A stretch of DNA of 64,000 nucleotides from SZUA-320 sp963707875 (lineage in GTDB: Bacteria; Gemmatimonadota; Gemmatimonadetes; Gemmatimonadales; GWC2-71-9), in assembly GCA_963707875.1 (NCBI GenBank), contig CAVPRU010000003.1, forward strand, positions 186,001-250,000. Reading direction: 5' to 3'. Made by a program: the position numbers and the translations under genes. Positions 8,153 to 16,198 of this stretch are shown here, in pieces (position 1 is the first letter of the stretch; every line of letters starts with the position of its first letter). The notes beneath the pieces were generated by a model. The model searched no databases. It saw nothing but the letters and a program-made list of their open reading frames with translations, and had not been told where the DNA came from.

Positions 8153-8638
8153 CTAGGGGGCGGGCCGCCTCACACAGTAGTCGCTCCCCTCACACCAGGT
8201 CGGGGCAAACACCTCGGACTGGATGAGCCAGCGCCCCTCCAGTTTCCGCCACTGGGCGTAGTAACTGCCACCCAGACGCGTCACTGCCCCGGCCTCGCTC
8301 CACTGCCCGGTCCAGCTCCCCTCCTCCGCCGCGACGTTCCACGGGCCGAACACCACCACCTTGGCGGGCGTCCGCACGTAGACCACATCCGGTCGGCTCC
8401 TGAAGTGCTCTCCGAGGTCCTGCCGGTTGGCTTCCTTGCCGGCCCGGAGGGAACTGGTGGAGGTGGTGATGTGGAAGTTCTCCATCCAGTGGATGGCCAT
8501 CGCGTCCACGTCGTGGGCCGCGATGGCACGGTTGGAGGCCTCCCGGGCGGCGCGAATAGCCTGCTCATCTGCCGACTGCCCCGCCAGCGGAGCGGAGGGC
8601 GTCACGAGCAGGGCACCGACCAGGAGACCGGCACGCAC
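8153..8638 (-). CDS. Secreted SnoaL-like/DUF4440 (NTF2 fold) protein
   Basis: The 161-residue protein starts with a signal peptide (MRAGLLVGALLVTPSAPLAG) and continues with an NTF2-like domain. Family features are the helical start DEQAIRAAREASNRAIAAHD, the DVDAMAIHWMENF segment, and a C-terminal strand pair ending in WRKLEGRWLIQSEVF. Two Cys in the last 15 residues (CEGSDYC) may form a disulfide. Family members are ketosteroid-isomerase-like; no activity can be assigned here. It lies 7 bp downstream of the lipoprotein gene at 8646. Confidence 0.8.
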   Translation of the reverse strand: MRAGLLVGALLVTPSAPLAGQSADEQAIRAAREASNRAIAAHDVDAMAIHWMENFHITTSTSSLRAGKEANRQDLGEHFRSRPDVVYVRTPAKVVVFGPWNVAAEEGSWTGQWSEAGAVTRLGGSYYAQWRKLEGRWLIQSEVFAPTWCEGSDYCVRRPAP

Positions 8639-8645
8639 CGTTGGA

Positions 8646-9473
8646 TCAGGCGGCAGGGACCGTGAAGGCTTTGACCATCCCCTTCATGATGTGGGGGGCC
8701 CCGTCCGCCGGATCCGGCACGAAGCAGGCAAGCAGGTAGTTCCCCGGGGTCAGGGTCACCTGCCAGTAGTTGGCGAGTCCCATGCTAAGGGCCCCGGAAC
8801 CACCAGCACTTGTCCCCTGGGGCGGTCCGGAGGGGTTGGCCGCCATCGCGGCCATGAATTGCTCGGCGGTGACCCCATCGTTCAGGCGGATCAGTTCGAG
8901 CTCATGGATCTGTGGTCCGTCATTCGTCACCTTGATGACGTGCTCTCCGGCGGTCAGCTCCGGCGCGTCGAAGGAGAAATCCTTGAGATGGATTTCCAGG
9001 TGGGCCACCGGAGCGGGGGCCCGGTTCGGCTCTCCCGACACCACCACGGTTTTCAGCATTCCCTTGGTGAAGTGCGGTGCTCCATCGGCCATATCGGGGA
9101 CGAAACAGATCAGCACGTAGGTCCCAGCAGGAAGATCTGCCGTCGTGGTCGAACTGTTGCCAGGGGCGATGCCGCCCGAGGCGCCTCGCCAGGTGACCCA
9201 GGTCGGGATGTCGGCGGGGTTCGCCTGAAACATGGCCAGGATGTCCGCGGCGGTTTTTCCCTCATCCAGCCGGGCCATGATCATGTGGTGCGGCTGGGTC
9301 CCCTGATTGACCAGCTGGATGGTGGTCATTCCGGGAGTCAGGGTGTCGGGACCGGCAAAAACAAAGTCAGTGGCGGTATAGACGGCGGACTGCGGAGCCG
9401 GGGGAACGGCTTCGGGAGCCGGAGTGCAGGCGGCAAGCACGAGCAGCCCGAGCACGGTGCGACGCGGGACCAT
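8646..9473 (-). CDS. Lipoprotein with two tandem cupredoxin-like domains
   Basis: Starting at ATG 9473 gives 275 residues with a lipobox (GLLVLAACTP). The mature protein is an internal duplication. Repeat 1 (about 35-150) and repeat 2 (about 155-275) share the order 'LTPG/LTAGEH...V-N-G', 'H-M/E-L-I-RL-DG-TA', 'L-PG-Y-L-CFVPD-ADGAPH-KGM-K'. The closing motif is CFVPDMADGAPH in the first copy and CFVPDPADGAPH in the second. The fold is likely a beta-sandwich, and the Cys and His spacing is consistent with metal binding, but I cannot show that. It is probably co-expressed with the SnoaL-like gene. Confidence 0.75.
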   Translation of the reverse strand: MVPRRTVLGLLVLAACTPAPEAVPPAPQSAVYTATDFVFAGPDTLTPGMTTIQLVNQGTQPHHMIMARLDEGKTAADILAMFQANPADIPTWVTWRGASGGIAPGNSSTTTADLPAGTYVLICFVPDMADGAPHFTKGMLKTVVVSGEPNRAPAPVAHLEIHLKDFSFDAPELTAGEHVIKVTNDGPQIHELELIRLNDGVTAEQFMAAMAANPSGPPQGTSAGGSGALSMGLANYWQVTLTPGNYLLACFVPDPADGAPHIMKGMVKAFTVPAA

Positions 9474-9538
9474 GGTATCGACCTCAGGTTGAGTGGGGCT
9501 TCTACAATACCCCGCCACCGGCCCTCCCGCCAGCGGAC

Positions 9539-10639
9539 CTAGGGACTCACGGCCCCTCGCGGCGAGGGCCGGCGCACCTGCATGAGCCTGACGCCATCAC
9601 GATACTGCTCGGCCACGAGGAGCACCCCTTCACCGACGGCAATCACTCTGGCCTGTCGACCATGCAGGACCGTGGCGTAGAGCAGCTTCCCTTCCCGGTC
9701 GTGTACGTGGTAGCTGCGCGTCGAGTCGACCGCCGCCCGACTCTTTTCCAACCAGATCGTCTCATCCGGACCGGCGAACCCATTGGTAAACGGCGGTTTG
9801 ACCAGGGCCACCGGCAGCCGTTCCGCGGTACCCCGGAGTTCTTCAGGGAACTCAGAGAGCCAGTGGATCCGGTCGAGCCGGCTCACCTCCATGATCCGGT
9901 CCGGGAGGGCGGGCCCCTTCGACAGCTGCCCGCTCGGCGCGACCCGATCGATCCGGTTGGGGTAGACCCGGGCCAACCAGAGCGTCCCATCGGGGAAGGC
10001 ACCCCACGCGTCGGTACCGCTGAAAATCCGTCGTTCGAATCGCCTTCCCTTCTCATCGTTCACTTCGGCCACGTCGAGAGGGGACAGCCGGGCCACCGTG
10101 TCTACCCGGGACCAGTCCGGGGCCGCGCGGACCAGCGATGCCGAGTCCCGGCTGCCCCGGCCACTCGGTCCCTGAATCGGGGCGATCTCGAAATAGTGTT
10201 GACCCGCGGCGTCGCGCGCCCTGGGCAGGGTGCCCCGGAACAGATCGGGCGGCATGACCGACCCGACGAACTGCCCATCGGCCGACCACCCGGTCACCCG
10301 ACGGGCGGCCCAGTCGGCTACCCACGCCGTGTCACCCCACCGGTACACCGCGAACGGTCCCCGCAGTTCTGCCTCACCGGTGCCGCCCAGCACCTGCAGA
10401 CCGGTCCCGTCGAACCCGACCAGGGCCGCCTCGCTCAACTCCCCGGCGACGATCACCCATCGGAAGTCTCGCAGCCAGGCCGCAACCGGCACATTGATGT
10501 AGCGGGTGAGAATGGTGTCGGCCGGTGTCCCGATCTCGAACTCCACGAGTTCCTGCTCGGTCGGGCCCGAACAGCCGACCGCCAGCAGCAAGCCCAGCCA
10601 GAGCGCCCAGCCCGTCACCAGCGACCGGCTGGTTACCAC
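9539..10639 (-). CDS. Lipoprotein, 6-bladed beta-propeller-like, unknown function
   Basis: The 366-residue protein begins with a lipoprotein signal (LGLLLAVGCSG). The body is beta-rich with repeated W/G/D patterns (GTGLQVLGGTGEAELRGPF, DTAWVADWAARRVTGW, GKLLYATVLHGRQARVIAVG), which fits the NHL/6-bladed propeller proteins common in Bacteroidetes and Gemmatimonadetes. There are no catalytic motifs. Its start overlaps the stop of the 1089-aa protein by 7 nt, so both are in one operon. Substrate or partner is unknown. Confidence 0.7.
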   Translation of the reverse strand: MVTSRSLVTGWALWLGLLLAVGCSGPTEQELVEFEIGTPADTILTRYINVPVAAWLRDFRWVIVAGELSEAALVGFDGTGLQVLGGTGEAELRGPFAVYRWGDTAWVADWAARRVTGWSADGQFVGSVMPPDLFRGTLPRARDAAGQHYFEIAPIQGPSGRGSRDSASLVRAAPDWSRVDTVARLSPLDVAEVNDEKGRRFERRIFSGTDAWGAFPDGTLWLARVYPNRIDRVAPSGQLSKGPALPDRIMEVSRLDRIHWLSEFPEELRGTAERLPVALVKPPFTNGFAGPDETIWLEKSRAAVDSTRSYHVHDREGKLLYATVLHGRQARVIAVGEGVLLVAEQYRDGVRLMQVRRPSPRGAVSP

Positions 10640-13600
10640 TTCTGCCGCTCCGCCACCCCAGGCTCCTCTTCTCCAGTCGGCCCGGCATCCTCCGGCCTCG
10701 CCACGATCGCCTGCAACCCCAGGCGGCTGAGTTCTACGTTGAGGCGCGGCAGGGTTCCGTCAATCGCTCCCTGCAGTTTCCGGGTCTGAATCGCCAGCGA
10801 ATCAGCGAGGATTTCGTACACCTCGTAGGACTGCTTGGTCGGCCGGCCCTCGGAACTGCCGACCACCCCGGCCAGGGCCGCGATCTTGTTGTTCAGCCGG
10901 ATGGGGAAATTGAGCGGATCCTGACCACTCTCGTTCTTGACCTGGTAGATCTCGGCTTCGGCCGAGGCGAGCTCGGCCAGGAACGGCCGAGCCATCCGCT
11001 CCAGCGGGCCGCTGCGGCCGGCGGCCGCCTTGATCCGCGCCTCCAACTGACTCCGGACCGACCGGACCGTCCGGACCCAGTCATTCGCTTCTGTGGTCTT
11101 GTCTCGCACCTTGAGCAGAAAGGCGACCTGTTCCACCACGTCGGCCTCGGAGGCGCCACTGCGCGGGTCCACCAGCACCCGGAAGGTCTGGGTCTGGACC
11201 GCATCGCCGACCGTGAGACGGACCGTGTATTCGCCGGGCGCTGCCACCGGGCCGGTGGTACCCGCCGCCCACATGATCATCCCGTTAAACCGGGTGGCGT
11301 CGGCATGCCGGAGATTCCAGCTGAACCGGTTCATTCCTTGACTGCTGGGGGCCCGACTCTCCGGGGGGGCACCTCCCGGCCGGCCACCGGGGCCGCCCGG
11401 GCCCGCGGGCTGCCCGCCCCGACCCGCCGCGGCCATACCGGCCAGGCTGGCCGCCTCCATCACGCCGAGGTTGCGGAGGCTGTCGGCCCTGATCTTCCGC
11501 GAGTCGTCGGCCGGAGCGGCCGCCACCGGACTGGCGGGCGCGGTGCTCGAGTAGCTCTTGATGACGTTGCCACCGCCATCGAGGAATTCAACCGTGACCT
11601 TCTGGCCTGACTGCTTGAGCCAGTACGCCACCTGAACGCCGCTGAGACTCCGGTAGGCCGGGGCCGGCTGGAAGAGGTGGGAGCTCTTGGCGATCACCTC
11701 TGGCGAGAGTTGACGGAGCACCGCCAAGTTCTCAAGCACCCAGAAGGAGCGACCATGGGTGCCGGCCACGAGGTCGTCACCCGCGATGGAAAGGTCGTGC
11801 ACCGGCACCGGCGGCAGGTTGTTCTGCAACGTCTGCCAGTTGGCGCCGTCGTCGAACGACACCCAGACCCCGCGTTCGGTGCCGGCGTACAGCAGCCCCT
11901 GCCGCTCGGGGTCCTCCCGGACGACCCGAGTGAAGTCCGAGGAACGGATGCCCCGATCGATCCGGGTCCAGGTCGCGCCGTAGTCGGCCGTCTTCCAGAG
12001 GTAGGGCCGGTTGTCGTTCAACTGGAACCGGTTGGCCGCCACGTAGAGGACGCCCTTCCGATGGGCCGAAGCCTCGATGATCGAGACCCGGGTGTATTTC
12101 GCCATGTCTGGTGGTGTGACGTTCCTCCAGGTGGCGCCACCGTCACGGGTCAACTGGACCAGTCCATCGTCCGACCCGGTCCAGATCACCCCTTTCTCCA
12201 GCGGGGATTCCGCCACGGTGAAGATCGTGCCGTAGTACTCGACACTGGTCTGATCCTTGGTGATCGGCCCCCCGGACGGCCCCAGCGTCTGCGGATCGTT
12301 CCTGGTGAGATCCGGACTGATCGGGGTAAACGACTGGCCGTCGTCGGTGGATTTGAACAGGACGTTGCTCGCGACGTACAGGGTATTCGGATCGTGGGGT
12401 GAAATCACGATTGGAAAGGTCCACTGGAACCGGTACTTGAGGTCTTTGGCCGAGTGGCCCATCGGGTTCATCGGCCAGGGGTTGATCGCCCGCTCGAGCC
12501 CGGTCCGGGTGTCCTTCCGCGTCAGGTAGCCGCCGTAGCTGCCGGCGTACACGATGTCAGGATTGTCGGGCCGGGCGGCGATGTAGCCGGACTCGCCGCC
12601 ACCGACATCGTACCAGGCCTCGATGTTGCTGCCGGAACTGGGCCGGCTGGCGCCGCAGATGGTGCTGTTGTCCTGCTGGGCACCGCAGATGTGATACGGG
12701 AAGTGCCTGGTGGTGGTAACGTGGTAGAACTGGGCGGTGAGGAAATCCTGGGCGGTCCAGCTGGCCCCGGCATTGAGGCTCACATTGGCCCCGCCATCGT
12801 TGGCCTCGATCATCCGCTGATTGTTGTCCGGTGCCATCCACATGTCGTGGCTGTCGCCGTGCGGAGCCCGGATGTTGGTCCAGGTCCGGCCGCCATCGGT
12901 GGAGCGCTGGAACTGGACGTTACTGGCATAGACGGTGTTGGCATCCTTGGTGTCGGCGTAGATCCGGCTGTAATACCAGGCCCGCTGCCGCAGCTTCCGC
13001 TCGCTGTTGACCTTCTGCCAGGAGGCGCCGCCGTCATCGCTCAGGAAGGCCCCCCCGTCCTCGGCTTCGATCTGGGCCCAGACCCGGCCGCGCTGCACCG
13101 GTGAGGCGCTGATCCCGATATTCCCGATGACCCCCTGGGGCAGCCCCGGGTTCCGGGTGATCTCGCGCCAAGTCTCTCCACCATCGGTGGACTTGAAGAT
13201 CCCGCCGCCGGCGCCGCCGCTGTTGAGCATCCACGGCGTCCGGCCCGCCTGCCAGAGCGCGGCGTACAGCACATTGGGGTCGTTCGGATCCATCGAGAGA
13301 TCAATCGCGCCGGTCGAATCGTTCCGGAACAGAACCTTCCGCCACGACTCCCCTCCATCGGAGGACTTGAAGATTCCGCGTTCCGGACTCGGCCCCCAGA
13401 CCTTGCCCAGCGCGGCGACGTAGACCACGTCCGGGTTGTTCGGGTGGACCCGGATCTTGGAAATGTGCCGGGTCTCGACCAGCCCGAGGTAGCGCCAGGT
13501 CCGGCCGGCGTCGGTGGTCTTGTAGACCCCGTCCCCGTGCGAGGTGTTGCCCCGGATCGGGAACTCGCCGCCGCCGACGTACACCACGTCGGGGTTGGCG

Positions 13601-13902
13601 GGGGCCACCGCGATCGCCCCGATCGTCCCCCCGAAGTACTTGTCGGAGACGGGACTCCAGTTCTCGCCGCCGTCGGTGGACTTGAAGACCCCGCCCCCCG
13701 TGGTCCCCATCCAGTACTCGTTGGGGCGCGCCACCGAACCCGCCGCAGCGACCGAGCGGCCGCCCCGGGCCGGGCCGGTATTGCGCCACCGGAGCGCGGA
13801 ATAGGCAGCAGTGTCGACCCCGCCGGTCTGGCCGGCAAGCGGTGCGGGGAACGCGGGGGTCAGGAGGGCAAGGCTGGCGGCAAGGAGGACGGTCTGGCGC
13901 AC
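10633..13902 (-). CDS. Large secreted sortilin/VPS10-like BNR-repeat protein
   Basis: The 1089-residue protein has a signal peptide (ending APLAGQ). About 700 residues of beta-propeller repeats follow, with many Asp-box (BNR) motifs of the form S-x-D-G-G-x-x-W (STDGGENW, TTDAGRTW, SSDGGESW, SDDGGASW). This is the VPS10/sortilin-like architecture. A C-terminal part (about 740-1089) has a Gly/Pro-rich linker and a beta-sandwich segment with a helical end. Such proteins are multi-copy in Gemmatimonadetes and are called glycosyl hydrolases, but no glycosidase active site is visible. It is likely exported and carbohydrate- or peptide-binding. Confidence 0.88.
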   Translation of the reverse strand: MRQTVLLAASLALLTPAFPAPLAGQTGGVDTAAYSALRWRNTGPARGGRSVAAAGSVARPNEYWMGTTGGGVFKSTDGGENWSPVSDKYFGGTIGAIAVAPANPDVVYVGGGEFPIRGNTSHGDGVYKTTDAGRTWRYLGLVETRHISKIRVHPNNPDVVYVAALGKVWGPSPERGIFKSSDGGESWRKVLFRNDSTGAIDLSMDPNDPNVLYAALWQAGRTPWMLNSGGAGGGIFKSTDGGETWREITRNPGLPQGVIGNIGISASPVQRGRVWAQIEAEDGGAFLSDDGGASWQKVNSERKLRQRAWYYSRIYADTKDANTVYASNVQFQRSTDGGRTWTNIRAPHGDSHDMWMAPDNNQRMIEANDGGANVSLNAGASWTAQDFLTAQFYHVTTTRHFPYHICGAQQDNSTICGASRPSSGSNIEAWYDVGGGESGYIAARPDNPDIVYAGSYGGYLTRKDTRTGLERAINPWPMNPMGHSAKDLKYRFQWTFPIVISPHDPNTLYVASNVLFKSTDDGQSFTPISPDLTRNDPQTLGPSGGPITKDQTSVEYYGTIFTVAESPLEKGVIWTGSDDGLVQLTRDGGATWRNVTPPDMAKYTRVSIIEASAHRKGVLYVAANRFQLNDNRPYLWKTADYGATWTRIDRGIRSSDFTRVVREDPERQGLLYAGTERGVWVSFDDGANWQTLQNNLPPVPVHDLSIAGDDLVAGTHGRSFWVLENLAVLRQLSPEVIAKSSHLFQPAPAYRSLSGVQVAYWLKQSGQKVTVEFLDGGGNVIKSYSSTAPASPVAAAPADDSRKIRADSLRNLGVMEAASLAGMAAAGRGGQPAGPGGPGGRPGGAPPESRAPSSQGMNRFSWNLRHADATRFNGMIMWAAGTTGPVAAPGEYTVRLTVGDAVQTQTFRVLVDPRSGASEADVVEQVAFLLKVRDKTTEANDWVRTVRSVRSQLEARIKAAAGRSGPLERMARPFLAELASAEAEIYQVKNESGQDPLNFPIRLNNKIAALAGVVGSSEGRPTKQSYEVYEILADSLAIQTRKLQGAIDGTLPRLNVELSRLGLQAIVARPEDAGPTGEEEPGVAERQKW

Positions 13903-14022
13903 GGGAGGAACCCTTGGGCAAGAGGACGGGGAACGAGACTCGAAGAGTGTACCCGGATGGGGAACCGGACAAGTCCGCGTGGCTGGGCAGAGTGGGAGCG
14001 GCTACGGGTTACCGGTTACCGG

Positions 14023-15699
14023 TTACGCGATGGTGGTGGCCAGGGCCCGAATCGCCCGCCGCAGCCGACCATGCCCATCGAACGCGCGCACGAAGTCCGA
14101 CTCGCGCCGCCCGCCCTTGGCCCGGATGACCGCCCCGAGTGCCTTCCGGTCGGCCGGCGGCCAGTCGGCCACACCGGGCAGGGCGACAACCACCGGAGCC
14201 CAGCGGGAAAACCACAGCCGTTCTCCAACGGTCCACCCTCGCCGGCTGCCCTGCCCCAGGATCCGGGCCGCCTCGCGCTCGAGTGCTCTCCGGCCCGTCT
14301 CGCGATCGGAGCCGAATCGGCGGGCCAGCAGATCGGTCACGGCCAGGCCGACATTGGCGAAGGGGAGCACCCCCATCACGTCCTCCCTGGGGCGCCCGAT
14401 CTGTCGGTAGAGGTTGTGGGCCGCCAGTCGGCGAAGGGTGGCCAAGCTGGATCGGTGAGCCGGCCGCTGCCGCATCCGGGCCAGTTCCTCCTCCATCAGG
14501 GTTACCGCCTCCGGCGCCCGAGGCCGGAATCCGAGCTTCTGATAGAACCACCAGGCGCCGGAGCGGAGCCCCTCGGTATTGCCCTCGCCGCCGAGCTGGT
14601 AGGGGTAGATCGCAAAGGCGGTGCATCCCAGCAGATGCCGGAAGGCAGCCAGCACCTGGCCGTAGACATGGGCCGCCTCGACGCCGCGAAACGGGTCGAA
14701 GATGTTGTAGGCCACTTCGGCCGACTGGAAGAGGCCGCTGACCACTCCGTAGCCGGTTGGCACCCCATTCCGGAGTGTAAGATACCCGTACACCGATTCG
14801 AGGAGGAGGCGGCGCTCGGGAAGCATTCCAAAAACCACGAACTCCAGACCATCACCAGCGTCGACCACCCGCACGTCCCCCGGGCTGGCATAGGCAAAGG
14901 CGTCGAGGTCTCGGCCCCGGCTCACCATCGCCTCGCGGGCCAGATCGATCATCCGGCGGGCTTCCGCTGGAGGCACCGACGTCACCCTGAGCGGTCGCTT
15001 CCGAAGGACCCGGTCGAGATTGGGACGTCCTCCGCTGAGCGGACCAGTGACGTAGTGATTCCGGCCCCTGGCCAGATGGGCGTGGGTCCGACTCGGGGTA
15101 TCGGGGCCCGCCGACAGCTTGAACATGATGCCCAGGTCCTCGAAGATCGAATCTCTGACCCAGACGTCGGACCGCAGCGCAGCCATCCGGCGCAGCAGGA
15201 AGGTCGCGTCGGTCTCATCCGCGCCCTTCATCCGTCGGACCCACTCCCTGAGGGAGAGCGGGGCTTCATCGAGTCCGGGGGTCTCGGCGTACAGGGCGAG
15301 GAGATGGAGGATGCCCTCGAGCCGGTCCGGGTGCTCCACGTCCGGCCACGACACGGTCAGCTGCCTGGGCCACCGTTGAGCCAGCCACTGGGCGGTCGGG
15401 TGGAAGAACGAGTAATAGGTCGGCGTGCCGGCGATCCCGCTGTCCTGCAGGGCGGTCGCATGGCGACGCAGATCGGGGCGCCGGGCAAACGAGGCCAGGA
15501 GTTGCTCCACCCGGGCCAGAAGGTCGGCCGAGTCCGGATAGGCCCGGAGGAAGCAGAGAATCTGGTGGAATCGCTGCACCGCACTGGCACTGGGCAACCG
15601 CCGCGAGGCAAGCCGATCGAGCAGGGCGGTCTTGGGTTCGGCAAGGCCTGGTCCGTAGCGGCGGTGGATGCGCTCAAGCTCACGGAGCGGGGCGCTCAT
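14023..15699 (-). CDS. Protein of unknown function with GNAT-like C-terminal segment
   Basis: From ATG 15699 (MSAPLRELERIHRRYGPGLA) the protein has 558 residues; the longer upstream frame lacks a sensible start. The first 250 residues are helical with no known motif. Around residues 330-415 there is a GNAT-like stretch: GYGVVSGLFQSAEVAYNIFD, then AFAIYPYQLGGEGNTEG and AWWFYQKLGFRP, the last resembling the acetyltransferase 'YxKLGF' end. There is no signal peptide. It may be an acyltransferase-related protein. Regulation and partners are not evident; it stands alone on the minus strand. Confidence 0.7.
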   Translation of the reverse strand: MSAPLRELERIHRRYGPGLAEPKTALLDRLASRRLPSASAVQRFHQILCFLRAYPDSADLLARVEQLLASFARRPDLRRHATALQDSGIAGTPTYYSFFHPTAQWLAQRWPRQLTVSWPDVEHPDRLEGILHLLALYAETPGLDEAPLSLREWVRRMKGADETDATFLLRRMAALRSDVWVRDSIFEDLGIMFKLSAGPDTPSRTHAHLARGRNHYVTGPLSGGRPNLDRVLRKRPLRVTSVPPAEARRMIDLAREAMVSRGRDLDAFAYASPGDVRVVDAGDGLEFVVFGMLPERRLLLESVYGYLTLRNGVPTGYGVVSGLFQSAEVAYNIFDPFRGVEAAHVYGQVLAAFRHLLGCTAFAIYPYQLGGEGNTEGLRSGAWWFYQKLGFRPRAPEAVTLMEEELARMRQRPAHRSSLATLRRLAAHNLYRQIGRPREDVMGVLPFANVGLAVTDLLARRFGSDRETGRRALEREAARILGQGSRRGWTVGERLWFSRWAPVVVALPGVADWPPADRKALGAVIRAKGGRRESDFVRAFDGHGRLRRAIRALATTIA

Positions 15700-15904
15700 T
15701 GTGGGAGGCCGTTCTGCATGGGATCCAGGGTCGGAGACCCCGGAAACTAGTCCGGCCGGCAGGCAAGGTGGAGTCGCCCCCCGAGGTTTCGAGTCCGAAA
15801 CGTGCCAGACCATGCAACGGTCTCCGGGTTGGGCGCATCATACTCCAGTGTAAGGGATGCTGGGTCCGGAATGGCACCGGATGCCTCGTTTAGGGACGGA
15901 CATC

Positions 15905-16108
15905 ATGGTCAAGCGCAACGAAGCGGTACAGGAAAAGGTGTTTCAGGTCAGCGACGGAAGCGGTCGGTGTATCGGTCGAGTCGTCCTGCCCACTGGTGAT
16001 GAGATTCTAGGTCCTCACGCCGGAACCGTGTTTCTGAATCGCAAGACACTGCCGCTCCGGCCCAACTTCCCCTACATCACTCCTCCTGCCGGAGAGACGA
16101 GCGGCTGA
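15905..16108 (+). CDS. Small hypothetical protein, 67 aa
   Basis: ATG 15905 opens a 67-residue frame starting MVKRNEAVQEKVFQVSDGSG, with a GGGACGG-like stretch about 6 bp upstream. Two short strands with a GRVVLP motif suggest a small beta-rich domain. No family is recognised. It lies alone between a divergent gene and the lytic transglycosylase, and coding character is suggested only by composition, so it could be spurious. Confidence 0.45.
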   Translation: MVKRNEAVQEKVFQVSDGSGRCIGRVVLPTGDEILGPHAGTVFLNRKTLPLRPNFPYITPPAGETSG

Positions 16109-16198
16109 CTCGCGCCTGGCTCTCCTGCGTCTCGTCGGAAGGCCGCGCACATTAGGTTCTCTGTGCGAGGCCTTTCGTCATATCCGTCGCCAGGAGAA

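Noticed and set aside
13444..15750. 768-codon plus-strand frame
   Set aside because: Antisense to the propeller protein and the 558-aa protein; no domain.
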